A stretch of 64,000 nt of DNA, taken from contig DAIDKV010000148.1 in the NCBI GenBank assembly GCA_027449865.1, positions 47,160 to 111,159 on the forward strand, read 5' to 3'. Positions within the stretch are counted from its first letter, which is position 1. Each line of letters begins with the position of its first letter. The notes below the pieces were generated by a model, which saw nothing but the letters and a program-made list of their open reading frames with translations, was not told the origin of the DNA and did not search any database. The DNA is from Planctomycetales bacterium. Its GTDB lineage: Bacteria > Planctomycetota > Planctomycetia > Isosphaerales > Isosphaeraceae. A program made the position numbers and the translations under genes. This document shows, in pieces, positions 34,334 to 43,841 of this stretch.

Positions 34334-34430
34334 CTCGCCACGCCTCTCCCAGCAGAAGTCCTCCCGCGCCATGGTCACGGAGTCGCCCGAAAAAACCTAC
34401 GACAACCGTCGATATCCAACATGTCCCGTT
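34140..34430 (-). pseudogene. decayed remnant of a Gfo/Idh/MocA oxidoreductase 3' end
   Basis: Read on the minus strand, 34319-34140 codes for 59 residues ending in the same stop as the intact Gfo/Idh gene and matching its C-terminus, for instance AVRLADQVLRNLESHR against AVRLADQVLRSLESHR, and SHVWRIRPLRPATGQEATR against the same region. Just upstream the match continues as VDG-stop where the intact gene has VNGEDG, so a Glu codon has become TAG. Further upstream, in other frames, GDSVTMAREDF against TDALTMELEDF and DMLDID against KILRVD can be aligned, implying frameshifts. This is therefore a nonfunctional fragment. Similarity upstream of 34385 is weak. Confidence 0.7.
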
Positions 34431-34791
34431 TCTCTCTGCCTGTCCGTAAGCTCTCCACCGTCGTACTGGGCCGCGTTCATTGCGCGCGATCTTACTTACG
34501 TTGCGGACTTTGATGATAAAATCAAGTGCGTCAGGGGTGAAAAGATCCCGCCTGACCGCGAAGACCAGTGGTCCGAACAACGCCTTACGATCCCGAGGCG
34601 CTTGATCGCCTTCACTTCAACCGGGCGCTCTGTCGGATCCCCAGCGTCTGATGCGGCAAGTGGGGTCACTTCCGTGATGAACCCGTATGACAGATGGTGA
34701 TCGCTTTTCATGACAGAGCTGGCCGCGGGCCGCGTGGCGACTGGTCTCATGTCTCTCGCAAAGCTCGCAGCCGGTGAGGATTGGGGTGGTC

Positions 34792-35559
34792 ATGACCCGC
34801 GCAGAACCCGAGATCGGCCCAGGAACGAAAGGCGCGACCGACGCCGGAGAAGCCCGCGCGCCGGAGTTCCAGGCACGCGGGATCACCCGTGTCTACAGGA
34901 TCGGCGAGGTCGAGGTTCATGCCCTGCGCGGAGTGGACCTGGATCTCTTCGAGGGCGAGTTCATCGTCTTGCTCGGTCCGTCGGGCAGCGGGAAATCGAC
35001 GCTCCTCAACATCCTTGGCGGGCTCGACGGCCCCACCTCGGGCACGGTCCGATTCCGCAACCACAACCTGACCTCCGGCGACGAGGCCGCGTTGACCCTC
35101 TATCGTCGCGAGCACGTCGGCTTCGTCTTCCAGTTCTACAACCTGATTCCCAGCCTGACGGCGCGGGAAAACGTCGCGCTGGTCACCGAGATCGCCGCCT
35201 CTCCGATGAGCCCGGAAGACGCCCTGGCGCTCGTCGGGCTCTCGGGGCGGATGGATCATTTCCCCTCGCAGCTTTCCGGCGGCGAGCAGCAGCGCGTTGC
35301 GATCGCACGGGCCGTTGCCAAGCGGCCCGACGTCCTCCTCTGCGACGAGCCCACAGGCGCCCTTGACGTGAAGACGGGCATCCTCGTGCTGGATGTGATC
35401 GATCGTGTCAATCGTGAACTGGGAACGACCACGGCGGTCATCACCCACAACGCGGCAATCTCGGCGATGGCCGACCGGGTGATCACGCTCTCCGACGGCC
35501 GCGTCTCGGGAATGCATCGCAACGAGCGGAAAGCCAGCGCGAATACTCTCACCTGGTGA
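34792..35559 (+). CDS. MacB/LolD-type ABC transporter ATP-binding protein
   Basis: A 255-residue ATPase. The start is ATG at 34792, with a GGGGTGG box just upstream; a GTG at 34774 in the same frame is possible. Walker A is [14 protein letters not shown], signature [13 protein letters not shown], Walker [12 protein letters not shown] and the switch His is in [29 protein letters not shown] is the Q-loop of the MacB/LolD/DevA branch. The N-terminal 30 residues are an extra tail. It lies 4 bases before the FtsX-type permease gene and forms with it and the following adaptor a tripartite exporter, energised by ATP at the cytoplasmic membrane. Confidence 0.92.
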   Translation: MTRAEPEIGPGTKGATDAGEARAPEFQARGITRVYRIGEVEVHALRGVDLDLFEGEFIVLLGPSGSGKSTLLNILGGLDGPTSGTVRFRNHNLTSGDEAALTLYRREHVGFVFQFYNLIPSLTARENVALVTEIAASPMSPEDALALVGLSGRMDHFPSQLSGGEQQRVAIARAVAKRPDVLLCDEPTGALDVKTGILVLDVIDRVNRELGTTTAVITHNAAISAMADRVITLSDGRVSGMHRNERKASANTLTW

Positions 35560-35563
35560 ACCG

Positions 35564-37927
35564 ATGACGGTCCTCGATCGAAAGCTCATCCGCGACCTCT
35601 TGCAGCTGAAGGGCCAGGCGACCGCCATCGTCCTGGTTCTGGCCTGCGGCGTTGCCACGTTCGTGATGTCGCTGGCGACCCTTCGCTCGCTGGAACTGAC
35701 CCAGGAAACCTACTACGAGCAGTTCCGGTTCGCGCAGGTCTTCGCCCACCTCAAGCGGGCACCCAAAGCCCTCGCGGAGCGGATCGCCGAGATCCCGGGC
35801 GTCGACCGCGTCCAGGTGCGCACCGCGGTCGAGGTCACGCTCGACGTCGCCGATCTCGCTGAGCCGGCGGTCGGACGCCTGATCTCGATCCCCGAGCGCC
35901 CAACCCCCGGGCTCAACGACCTCTATCTCCGCAAGGGTCGCACGATCGAGCCCGGCCGGCGTGGCGAGATCCTCATCAACGAGTCGTTTGCCGACGCCCA
36001 CAAGCTGGGGCCCGGCGGTCGGGTCGCGGCGATCATCAACGGCCGCCGACAGATTCTCGAGGTCGTCGGCGTGGCGCTCTCGCCCGAGTACGTCTACCCA
36101 ATCCGAGAAGGCGACATCATCCCGGACGACGAGCGATTCGGCGTCTTCTGGATGGGCGAGCCCGGCCTGGCCGACGCCTTCGACATGGAGGGTGCCTTCA
36201 ACGACCTCGCTCTGACGCTGGAGCCGGGTGCCTCGGAGGCCGAGATCATCCAGCGGCTCGACCGCCTGATCGAGCCCTACGGCGGCCTCGGCGCCTTCGG
36301 CCGCGACGATCAGCTCTCGCACAAGTTCGTCACCAACGAACTGCGCGAGCTTCGCGGTGTCGGGCTGGCGGTGCCCTTCATTTTCCTGGCAGTGGGGGCG
36401 TTCCTGCTCAACATCGTCCTCTCCCGGCTCGTCGCCGCCCAGCGCGAGCAGATCGCAACCCTCAAGGCATTTGGCTACACCGACGGCGAGATCCGTCGCC
36501 ATTTCCTCAAGTTCGTCGGGCTAATCGTCGCGGCGGGTGTGGGCCTGGGGACAGCGGTCGGGGCCTGGATGGGGTGGGGCATCTCGGGCTTCTACGCCCG
36601 GTTCTTTCGCTTCCCGGTCTTCCGCTTCCGGCTCGATCCGTCCGTCGTGTTGCTCGCGCTGGCAATCAGTGCCTCGGCCGCGATGATCGGGACCCTCGCC
36701 GCGATCCGACGCGCGATCCGGCTACAGCCGGCCGAGGCCATGCGCCCCGAGCCGCCCGCCTCGTACCGGCCGACATCGATCGAGCGATGGGTCCCGCGAA
36801 CCCTCGTCTCGCCGGCCGGCCGGATGATCCTCCGCCGGCTTGGACGCGAGCCCTTCAAGGCGTTCTTATCCGTCCTGGGAATCGCGCTCTCGGTCGCCGT
36901 GCTGGTGGTCGGCAACTACACCGCCGACGCGGTCGACGACCTCATGGACTTCCAGTTCCACGAGGTGCAGCGGCACGACCTGAGCCTCACCTTTGTCGAG
37001 CCGACATCCGCGCGAGCGATCTCGGAGGTCCGCCACCTGCCCGGGGTGATCCGCTGCGAGCCCTTTCGAGCGGTCGCGGTTCGACTTCGGTCGGGACACC
37101 GGACTCGGCGGGCGGGCATCCTGGGGCTTGAGCCCGGCACCCGGCTGTATCGGCCACTCGACGCGAGCCGGCGCGAGGTCTCGCTCCCCGAGCGCGGACT
37201 GATGCTCTCGACGAAACTCGCGGAGATCCTGCACGTCCAGGTCGGCGACCTGCTCACAATTGAGGTCCTGGAGGCCGAGCGTCGGGTCTACCGGGTGCCG
37301 GTCGAGTCGCTCGTCTCCGATTACGAGGGACTCTCGGTCTACATGCGGCGGCCAGCTCTCAACCGCCTGCTCCGCGAGGGCCCCACGGTCTCGGGCGCCT
37401 TTCTGAGCGTCGATTCCGCCCGCTCCGCCGAGCTTTACTCGCGACTGAAGGCGACACCGCGGGTGGCCTCGGTCAGCCTCAAGCGGGCGATGCTGGAGAG
37501 CTTCCGCCGGATCATCGCCGAGAGTCTTTTGAAGATGCAGTCGTTCGTCGCTGCCTTCGCGGCGATCATCGCCTTTGGGGTGGTCTACAACGGCGCCCGG
37601 ATCTCGCTGGCCGAGCGAAGTCGAGAGCTGGCGACGCTCCGCGTGATCGGCTTCACCCGAGGCGAGGTCTCCGCGATCCTGCTGGGCGAGCTGGCCATTT
37701 TGACCTTGATCGCCCTTCCCGTGGGACTGGCCATCGGGGCCGGATTTGCCGCGATGACAACGCAGTTTTACGATACCGAGCTGTTCCGCATCCCGATGGT
37801 GATCTACCCGACGACCTTCGCGATGGGTGCCCTGGTCACGATCGTTTCGGCGATCGCCTCGGGGTGGGTTGTCCGGCGTCGAATCGACGAGCTGGACCTG
37901 ATCGCCGTCCTGAAGACCAAGGAATGA
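35564..37927 (+). CDS. FtsX/MacB-type ABC transporter permease
   Basis: A 787-residue permease with two FtsX-like modules. Helix 1 is at about residues 20-40 ([20 protein letters not shown]), followed by an extracytoplasmic MacB-type domain (about 45-265), three helices ([37 protein letters not shown] and [19 protein letters not shown]), a second first-helix at about 430-450 ([19 protein letters not shown]), a second periplasmic domain and three final helices. The cytosolic loop [24 protein letters not shown] and its counterpart [20 protein letters not shown] are the coupling loops typical for FtsX. It starts 4 bases after the ATPase stop. This duplicated form is like DevC or LolCE-type permeases. 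Confidence 0.9.
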   Translation: MTVLDRKLIRDLLQLKGQATAIVLVLACGVATFVMSLATLRSLELTQETYYEQFRFAQVFAHLKRAPKALAERIAEIPGVDRVQVRTAVEVTLDVADLAEPAVGRLISIPERPTPGLNDLYLRKGRTIEPGRRGEILINESFADAHKLGPGGRVAAIINGRRQILEVVGVALSPEYVYPIREGDIIPDDERFGVFWMGEPGLADAFDMEGAFNDLALTLEPGASEAEIIQRLDRLIEPYGGLGAFGRDDQLSHKFVTNELRELRGVGLAVPFIFLAVGAFLLNIVLSRLVAAQREQIATLKAFGYTDGEIRRHFLKFVGLIVAAGVGLGTAVGAWMGWGISGFYARFFRFPVFRFRLDPSVVLLALAISASAAMIGTLAAIRRAIRLQPAEAMRPEPPASYRPTSIERWVPRTLVSPAGRMILRRLGREPFKAFLSVLGIALSVAVLVVGNYTADAVDDLMDFQFHEVQRHDLSLTFVEPTSARAISEVRHLPGVIRCEPFRAVAVRLRSGHRTRRAGILGLEPGTRLYRPLDASRREVSLPERGLMLSTKLAEILHVQVGDLLTIEVLEAERRVYRVPVESLVSDYEGLSVYMRRPALNRLLREGPTVSGAFLSVDSARSAELYSRLKATPRVASVSLKRAMLESFRRIIAESLLKMQSFVAAFAAIIAFGVVYNGARISLAERSRELATLRVIGFTRGEVSAILLGELAILTLIALPVGLAIGAGFAAMTTQFYDTELFRIPMVIYPTTFAMGALVTIVSAIASGWVVRRRIDELDLIAVLKTKE

Positions 37928-37940
37928 GGCCGTTTCCACC

Positions 37941-39149
37941 ATGACGTTCCGACCAAGCAAGCTCGTTGGTCCGATCGTCGGACTGGCCGTCGCCTCGGCG
38001 ATCGTCTACGCGCTCTGGCCTCAGCCGATCGGTGTCGAGACCGCTCCCGTGACGCGGGGGCCGATGCTCGTCACGATCGACGAGGATGGCAAGACGCGAG
38101 TAAAGGAGCGTTACATCGTCTCAGCGCCGCTGGCCGGGCGGCTCCTTCGGATCGAGTTGCACGCGGGCGATCGGGTAGAGGCCGGTCAGACGGTGATCGC
38201 GGCCATCGAGCCGAACGTGCCCGAGCTGCTCGACGATCGAGCGGTCGCTCAGGCCGGGGCGAGGGTCAAGGCCGCGGAGGCCGAGAAAGCACGCGCCGGC
38301 CCGCTGCTCGAACGGGCCCGGGCCTCGCACCGGCTCGCCGAGACCGCCTACGCGCGGATGAGCCACCTGGGCGAGCGCGGCTCGGTGACTTCCCAGGAAG
38401 TGGACGACGCCGAGCACCGCCTTCGGGTCGCGACCGAAGACGTCCGCGCCGCCGAGTTCGCCGCGCGGGTTGCCGATTTCGAGCTGGAGCAGGCCCGCGC
38501 CGCCTTGATCCGATCTCGACCCGGCCCCGACGCCTCGCTCGCCGATCGTTTCGAGATCCGGTCTCCGATCGGCGGTCGGGTGCTGCGGGTCTTCCAGGAG
38601 AGCGCCTCGGCGGTCTCGGCCGGGGCCCGGCTGGTCGAACTGGGCAACCCGGCCGACCTCGAATGCGAGATCGATGTACTCTCGACCGACGCGGTAAAGA
38701 TCCGCCCTGGCGCTCGGGCGATCCTCGAGCACTGGGGCGGCGAGCGACCGCTCGAAGGGAGGGTCCGACTGGTCGAGCCCTCGGCGTTCACGAAGGTCTC
38801 CGCCCTCGGCGTGGAGGAGCAGCGGGTGAATGTCGTGATCGACTTCCGAGGGAGGGAGGATGAGCGCCAGTCCCTGGGCGACGGCTATCGGGTCGATGCC
38901 CGGATCATCGTCTGGGAGGCCAACGACGTGCTGAGAGTCCCCACCGGAGCCCTGTTCCGCCGCGGCGAGAATTGGGCCGTCTTCGCGGTCGAGTCGGCGA
39001 GAGCCCACCTGCGACTCGTCCAGATCGGCCGGAACAATGGCCTGGAGGCCGAGGTAAGGGGCGGGCTTTCGGAGTCTGACGAGGTTATCGTCCACCCGAG
39101 CGACAAGGTCCGAGACGGAATTGAGATCCATCCGCGCCATCAGCCCTGA
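37941..39149 (+). CDS. HlyD/RND-type periplasmic adaptor subunit
   Basis: A 402-residue membrane-fusion protein. One N-terminal membrane helix (LVGPIVGLAVASAIVYALW) anchors it. A first barrel-sandwich half (MLVTIDEDGKTRVKERYIVSAPLAGRLLRIELHAGDRVEAGQ) is followed by a long alpha-hairpin (about residues 100-190, with ARVKAAEAEKARAGPLLERA) and the second sandwich half (FEIRSPIGGRVLRVFQESA). The C-terminal beta-barrel part contains LRVPTGALFRRGENWAVF. It is the third gene of the exporter operon, 13 bases after the permease stop; together they should move a molecule from the inner to the outer membrane. No outer-membrane channel gene (TolC-like) is in the window. Confidence 0.88.
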   Translation: MTFRPSKLVGPIVGLAVASAIVYALWPQPIGVETAPVTRGPMLVTIDEDGKTRVKERYIVSAPLAGRLLRIELHAGDRVEAGQTVIAAIEPNVPELLDDRAVAQAGARVKAAEAEKARAGPLLERARASHRLAETAYARMSHLGERGSVTSQEVDDAEHRLRVATEDVRAAEFAARVADFELEQARAALIRSRPGPDASLADRFEIRSPIGGRVLRVFQESASAVSAGARLVELGNPADLECEIDVLSTDAVKIRPGARAILEHWGGERPLEGRVRLVEPSAFTKVSALGVEEQRVNVVIDFRGREDERQSLGDGYRVDARIIVWEANDVLRVPTGALFRRGENWAVFAVESARAHLRLVQIGRNNGLEAEVRGGLSESDEVIVHPSDKVRDGIEIHPRHQP

Positions 39150-39462
39150 CGACCGACGCGGACGACTGGATCGTGATCGGATGAGGATGGGCAAGGATTC
39201 GCGCCACATCTTCGCATTTGGATCGCTTTTCCCGGTGCGCGGAGTCACTTTGCAAGGCTTCTTGATTCGTGAATGCTCGCCTCATCGGGAATCGGGAGGC
39301 GACTTCCCGAGGAGCCAGACGCGAATCGAGAACAAAGCGAATCGACCAAGTCAAAAGGGAGCTCGCCTCCAAGCACAGCAAGGGCCGACCGCCCCGGGGC
39401 GAGTCGGATGTGATCATTGAATGCAGAGGGCGTCGAGTTGGCAATCGCGGCCAGACAGAGGC
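39150..39462. other. 313-bp convergent intergenic region
   Basis: The region lies between the adaptor gene and the 3' end of the Gfo/Idh gene. Its right part (39361-39462) belongs to the direct repeat shared with 34038-34139. No terminator hairpin with a T-run was recognised. Confidence 0.45.
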
Positions 39463-39653
39463 TCAGCGCGTCGCTTCCTGGCCAGGCGTGGGCCGAAGCG
39501 ACCTGATCCGCCAGGCGTGCGGACCTTGCAAGGCCGGGCTGCTCGCCGGATGAAGTCCGGCTGGGGCTTCGGTACGCTCCCATCGGTGCGATTCGAGGCT
39601 GCGTAGAACCTGGTCCGCCAGCCGGACGGCCTTCAATCCGTCCTCGCCGTTGA
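39361..39653. repeat. direct repeat, copy B (about 293 bp)
   Basis: This is the counterpart of copy A at 34038-34333, in the same orientation. It spans the C-terminal coding part and the stop of the intact Gfo/Idh gene and continues about 100 bases past the stop, so the copied unit is a gene end plus downstream flank. Confidence 0.75.
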
Positions 39654-40578
39654 CCCTCGGCCGGGCCTCGCCCCGCGCCGCGGCGAGAAAGTCTTCCAGC
39701 TCCATCGTCAGCGCGTCGGTCCCCTCGAAGTCGGCGTGGTCGACCCGGAGAATCTTGCCGAAGACGTGCTCCTTGATCGCCGAGGGCTGCGTGAGGTCGA
39801 GGCCGTCGAGGTCGAGCCGCCCGCGGCGGAGCGATTCGGAGGGGTGAACTAAGGTGGCGCGTCGAGCGGCGAGGTCGAGCGAGGCGTAGCCCTCGGCGCC
39901 CCAGATCCGGAGCTTGCGGACCGGATTATAGCTCGCCCGGCTCGCCTTCACGTTCGCGACCGTCCCGTCCTCGAACTCGATCCGGGCGTCGGCAACGTCC
40001 TCCGCGTCGCCGAAGACACTCACTCCAACCGCCGCGACCGAATACACCGGTGACCCGACCATCGAGAGAATCAAATCCAGGTCGTGGATCATCAGGTCGA
40101 AGACGACGCCGATGTCCGTCGAGCGGAAAGTAAAGGTCGAAAGACGCTCGGCATCGAGAAATTTCGGGCGAATCGGCGTCTTTTCCAGCGCGCGGAGCGC
40201 GGGGTTGAACCGCTCGATGTGGCCGACCTGGAGCACAGCGCCCGACGACCGGGCAAGGTCGAGAATCTGCTCGGCCTCGTCGACCGACGGGGCCATCGGC
40301 TTCTCGATCAGCGTGGCGATCCCTCGCGAAAGGAACGGCGCCGCGACTTCTCGGTGAAGGACCGTCGGAACAGCAATGACCACGGCATCGACCCGATCGA
40401 CCAGTTCTCGATGGTCGTCAAAGGCCGCGACCTGGTGGCGATCGGCGATCAGGGCCGCGCGATCGGGGCTGGCGTCGGCAACGCCGACCAGCCGGGCGCC
40501 GGGCATCTTCGAGAGGATTCGGGCGTGGTGCTGGCCCAGATGACCCACCCCGACCACGCCGACTCGCATCGAATTCAT
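39463..40578 (-). CDS. Gfo/Idh/MocA oxidoreductase of the lipid A operon (possible GnnA-like UDP-GlcNAc 3-dehydrogenase)
   Basis: A 371-residue NAD(P)-dependent oxidoreductase. The Rossmann motif is RVGVVGVGHLGQHHARILS, the family motif is IEKPMAPSVDEAE (Lys as the conserved catalytic residue) and the C-terminal domain has GHIERFNPALRAL and VFDLMIHDLDLILSMVG (the His/Asp pair of the active site). The start overlaps the lpxA stop (ATGA), so translation is coupled. In bacteria with 3-amino lipid A the Gfo/Idh enzyme GnnA is encoded beside lpxA and oxidises the 3-OH of UDP-GlcNAc; position and family fit, but the partner aminotransferase GnnB is not in the window. The last 35 residues (from about EAPAGLHPASSP) go beyond the usual family end and look unstructured. 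Confidence 0.85.
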   Translation of the reverse strand: MNSMRVGVVGVGHLGQHHARILSKMPGARLVGVADASPDRAALIADRHQVAAFDDHRELVDRVDAVVIAVPTVLHREVAAPFLSRGIATLIEKPMAPSVDEAEQILDLARSSGAVLQVGHIERFNPALRALEKTPIRPKFLDAERLSTFTFRSTDIGVVFDLMIHDLDLILSMVGSPVYSVAAVGVSVFGDAEDVADARIEFEDGTVANVKASRASYNPVRKLRIWGAEGYASLDLAARRATLVHPSESLRRGRLDLDGLDLTQPSAIKEHVFGKILRVDHADFEGTDALTMELEDFLAAARGEARPRVNGEDGLKAVRLADQVLRSLESHRWERTEAPAGLHPASSPALQGPHAWRIRSLRPTPGQEATR

Positions 40579-41387
40579 GCGATCGCCTTTCTCAACCGCT
40601 CCCGGGCGCGGCCCTGCCGGCCCTGGTGCTGTGCCTCGATGAAATCCAGCAGGCTCCGCACTTCCGCGCAGAGGTGCTGGTGCGATTCGAGAACCTTCGC
40701 CGCCTGCGAGGCCGACATCTTGGCCCGGTAGATCAGCCGGTGTGCCTCGTGGAGACCGGCGATCGACTCGGCTGAGATCCCGTGCCGTCGAAGTCCGACG
40801 ACGTTGACGCAACGGACCTTCGACGGATTCCCGTCGACGATCATGTAGCGGGGAACGTCGTGGTAGATCCGCGAAAGGCCGCCGACGTAACTGTACTCGC
40901 CGAACGTGACGAACGGGTGAACGCCCACGCCTCCCGAAATCGTCACAAAGGATTCGACGTGAGTATGGCCCGCCAGGATCGTGTTATTGGCGATGATCAC
41001 GCGGTTTTCGAGAATGCAGTCGTGAGCAACGTGGACATTCACCATCAGAAGGTTGTCGGAGCCGACGCGGGTGACGCCTTCATCCTTCTCGCTCCCTCGG
41101 TGAATGGTGACCCCCTCGCGGAAGACGTTGCGATCGCCGATCTCGACGCGCGTCGGCGTCCCCTTGTAAGAAAGGTCCTGTGGCTCGCCGCCGATCGCGG
41201 CGTAGGGGTGGATGATGTTGTCCCGGCCGATGACCGTCCGGCCGAGGACGCAGACGTGAGCGATCAGGCGGGTGCCCCGGCCGATGACGACCTCGGGGCC
41301 GACGACACAGTAGGGCCCGATCTCCACGTCCTCGTCAATCTCGGCGCGGGGGTCGATGCAGGCGGTGTCGGCAATCAGGGTGGCCAT
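40575..41387 (-). CDS. lpxA: acyl-ACP--UDP-N-acetylglucosamine O-acyltransferase
   Basis: A 270-residue LpxA, which transfers a 3-hydroxyacyl chain from ACP to UDP-GlcNAc as the first step of lipid A synthesis in the cytosol. It is a left-handed beta-helix of hexapeptide repeats (IADTACIDPRAEIDEDVEIG, VVIGRGTRLIAHVCVLGRTV). The catalytic His is in NVHVAHDCILENRVIIANN, followed by LAGHTHVESFVTISGGVGVHPF. The C-terminal helical domain has GNPSKVRCVNVVGLRRHGIS and LHEAHRLIYRAKMS, as in LpxA rather than LpxD. The start is ATG at 41387 with GGAGGG about 12 bases upstream; the longer reading of 537 residues runs into the lpxC-fabZ gene and is Arg-rich. It lies 119 bases after lpxC-fabZ. Confidence 0.95.
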   Translation of the reverse strand: MATLIADTACIDPRAEIDEDVEIGPYCVVGPEVVIGRGTRLIAHVCVLGRTVIGRDNIIHPYAAIGGEPQDLSYKGTPTRVEIGDRNVFREGVTIHRGSEKDEGVTRVGSDNLLMVNVHVAHDCILENRVIIANNTILAGHTHVESFVTISGGVGVHPFVTFGEYSYVGGLSRIYHDVPRYMIVDGNPSKVRCVNVVGLRRHGISAESIAGLHEAHRLIYRAKMSASQAAKVLESHQHLCAEVRSLLDFIEAQHQGRQGRARERLRKAIA

Positions 41388-41506
41388 GATCGCAGGATCC
41401 CTCCGGATGGGTTGAAGATGGGACCAGGCCCGGCCGGCTTCCCTGCCGGACGGCCGCGAACCCAGACAATCGGGCGACGGACAGTCCCAATCCGTCCCCG
41501 AGCCGA

Positions 41507-42904
41507 TCAGGCCCCGATCGCCTGCTCGTGCCGAGCGGAGACCCGGCCAATGCCCGCGGCGGCGCGTCGGGCATCGACGATCGCGAAGCGGATGCGAGCC
41601 TCGGCCGCCAGCTCGCCGCCAACCCGCGCCCGGCCGGTCACAACGGCCGAGTGGTTCTTGATCCGATCGCCGATCACTTCCAGGACAACCTGGTCGCCAG
41701 GGATGATCGGACGCCTCAGCTTGATCGCGTCGACCGCCGCGATCAACGCCAGCTTCCCCTCGCGGGGAAGGCTCGACGCGAGCAGCACTCCGGCCGTCTG
41801 CGCCAGGGCTTCGACCACGAGAACTCCAGGCATGATCGGCATCCCAGGCCAGTGTCCGGCGAAGAACGGCTCGTTGATGCTCACGTTCTTGATCCCCACC
41901 ACGCGATGTCGCGGGGTCAACTCCAGAACGCGGTCGACCAGCAGGAACGGATACCGGTGCGGGAGTAGCCGCATGATCCCGGCGACGTCGATCGTCCCAT
42001 CTTCCCGGAGAGGAATCGGCTCGACCGCGCAGGGCGATTGGACCGCCCGCGCGGCCGCCTCCATCAGCTTCCGCCCGAGCGCGGCATTGGTCTGGTGCCC
42101 CGATCGATGCGCCACGATGAAACCATGAAAATCGGCCCCGACAAGGGCCAGATCGCCGACCATGTCGAGAACCTTGTGCCGGGCGCACTCATCCGCGAAC
42201 CGGAGCGTGTTCCCCATGACGCCGGAGCCGCCGAAGAGGAGAACGTCGGCCTCGGTCGTCCGGGTGCCGATCCCCGCCGCCCGAAGCGCCTGGGCCTCGG
42301 TTTCGAGGAGGAATGTCCGGCAGGACGCGATCTCTTCCCGGAACGATTCCGGGGTGATCGCGGCGCAATAGCTCTGGGCGGGAATCGGAGCACCTCGGCC
42401 GTAGTCGAGGTGGTAAGAGAGGGTCAATCCGCCGCTGGGTCCGGGCGGATGGAACGCCAGAACGGCGTCGCCCTCGCGGACACAGATTGGCTCATCCACC
42501 GAGAGAATGGCCCGATCGGCATCCTGTTCGACCAGTCCGGCGGCGTCGATCGCCTCGACGAAGGCCCGGCTGGATCCGTCGCATCCCGGGCATTCGGCGG
42601 CATCCAGCTCGACAACGACGTTGTCGACCTGAAGCCCGGCCAGAGCGGCCATCACGTGCTCGATCATCTCGACGGACGCCTGGCCGCGTTGGATGGTCGT
42701 CCGTCTCGGCGACGGAACGACCCACTCCAGTCGGGCTGGGATTCTTGGGCGTCCGGGCAAGTCAAACCGCTCGAAGACGATCCCCTCGTCGGTCCCGGCC
42801 GGGTGGAACCGGATCGTCACGTCGGCCCCGTGAAAGAAGCCGGCCCCGCGAACCACCGCCGGGCGGGCCAGCGTCCGCTGCCGCCGGGTCCTCGTCTCGA
42901 CCAT
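41507..42904 (-). CDS. lpxC/fabZ: LpxC-FabZ fusion: UDP-3-O-acyl-GlcNAc deacetylase / 3-hydroxyacyl-ACP dehydratase
   Basis: A 465-residue bifunctional protein. Residues 1-300 are LpxC, the zinc amidase of the committed lipid A step: HVMAALAGLQVDNVVVELDA holds one zinc His, ARHKVLDMVGDLALVG the zinc His and Asp, and VAHRSGHQTNAALG the catalytic His. Residues 310-460 are FabZ, which dehydrates 3-hydroxyacyl-ACP: LLPHRYPFLLVDRVLEL, NEPFFAGHWPGMPIMPGVLVVEALAQ with the catalytic His and Glu. The fusion is known in Bacteroidetes, planctomycetes and related groups and couples lipid A synthesis with fatty acid elongation. It lies between skp and lpxA in the same direction, which makes a lipid A operon. 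Confidence 0.95.
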   Translation of the reverse strand: MVETRTRRQRTLARPAVVRGAGFFHGADVTIRFHPAGTDEGIVFERFDLPGRPRIPARLEWVVPSPRRTTIQRGQASVEMIEHVMAALAGLQVDNVVVELDAAECPGCDGSSRAFVEAIDAAGLVEQDADRAILSVDEPICVREGDAVLAFHPPGPSGGLTLSYHLDYGRGAPIPAQSYCAAITPESFREEIASCRTFLLETEAQALRAAGIGTRTTEADVLLFGGSGVMGNTLRFADECARHKVLDMVGDLALVGADFHGFIVAHRSGHQTNAALGRKLMEAAARAVQSPCAVEPIPLREDGTIDVAGIMRLLPHRYPFLLVDRVLELTPRHRVVGIKNVSINEPFFAGHWPGMPIMPGVLVVEALAQTAGVLLASSLPREGKLALIAAVDAIKLRRPIIPGDQVVLEVIGDRIKNHSAVVTGRARVGGELAAEARIRFAIVDARRAAAGIGRVSARHEQAIGA

Positions 42905-43100
42905 GCGCCGTCCCCTTCGCGTCGTCTCGCCTCAATCCTCGGAGAGTGCCCGGAAAGCGCCTGGGAAGTGAGCGGGATGGTAGGTCAGGCAGAAAAGCTC
43001 GCGCTGACCTACCCGAATCGCATCGCTTCGCTTCGCATCGCGCTCTCGGCCTGGTCACTCCAACCGATCTCCAGCACAACCGACCTGGCCTGGTCCGGCC

Positions 43101-43841
43101 TCACTGGCCGCCGACGGTCGCATTGCCCGGAGCCTGACCCTGGTGTCCCTGCGCCGGCGCGGGGCGGTCGGTCGGCTTGCCGAGCTTCTGGTAGCTCTGG
43201 TTGAGGTAGAAGACGACTTCCTTGGTGATGTCGTTGCTCGGGTCGGAGTAGATCACCGGGCGATTGACGGCGGCCATCACCGAATTGGGGTCGCCACCAG
43301 AAGGCGGGGTGCTGGAGGAGGTCAGCACGTGAGTGATCCCGCGGTGCTGGGCGACCCAGGCGGAGTAAGCCTGAACCTCCTTGTAGAGAGTCGCCATCAT
43401 CTCCGCCTGTCGATTGCTGATCTCGCGCTCGGCCGACTCCTTGGTCGCCTCGGCCTTGGCCTTCAGCTCCGTGAGGACGTTTTCCTGCTTGTGATAGTCC
43501 TCGGAGGTCGGGTTGAGCTTCTTCATCATCTCGTAGACCGACCGCGCCTGCTCTTCCAGCCGCATCAGCTCGGCCTTGCGCACCCCGATGGCCGACTGAA
43601 TCTCCTTGGTGGCCGCCTTGACCTTCTCGTAGTTCTTGAAAACGTAATCGAGGTCAATGGTGCCGATGATGGTCGGCTTGCCCGGCTTGAGAGAGGCGCT
43701 CGAGGCCGTTCCGGTGTTCGCGGAGGCGCCCTGAACCTGGCGGTCGGCCTTCGGCGCCTGGGCCCGGCTGGTCCCGACCAGCAAGGCGCAACCGGCGAGG
43801 CTCAGCCCGATCACCCGAATCTTCCGAGGCGAAACACCCAT
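43101..43841 (-). CDS. OmpH/Skp-family outer membrane chaperone
   Basis: A 246-residue periplasmic chaperone of outer-membrane proteins. Residues 1-28 form a signal peptide (RKIRVIGLSLAGCALLVGTSRAQA). About 30 low-complexity residues follow (GASANTGTASSASLKPGKP). Then comes the Skp domain, beginning at TIIGTIDLDYVFKNYEKVKAATKE and continuing as the long coiled coil IQSAIGVRKAELMRLEEQARSVYEMM and LKAKAEATKESAEREISNRQAEMM; the end strand reads VIYSDPSNDITKEVVFYLNQSYQKLG. The C-terminal 20 residues are Pro/Gln/Gly-rich. It is the first gene of the minus-strand lipid A operon, a common arrangement. Confidence 0.88.
   Translation of the reverse strand: MGVSPRKIRVIGLSLAGCALLVGTSRAQAPKADRQVQGASANTGTASSASLKPGKPTIIGTIDLDYVFKNYEKVKAATKEIQSAIGVRKAELMRLEEQARSVYEMMKKLNPTSEDYHKQENVLTELKAKAEATKESAEREISNRQAEMMATLYKEVQAYSAWVAQHRGITHVLTSSSTPPSGGDPNSVMAAVNRPVIYSDPSNDITKEVVFYLNQSYQKLGKPTDRPAPAQGHQGQAPGNATVGGQ

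Larger units (their letters stand above)
33925..34791. other. 867-bp region without an intact gene
   Basis: This region contains a partial copy of the Gfo/Idh/MocA 3' end (34038-34430, listed separately) and the promoter regions of the Lys-rich gene (minus) and of the exporter operon (plus). Apart from that, no gene, RNA or repeat was recognised. Confidence 0.5.
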
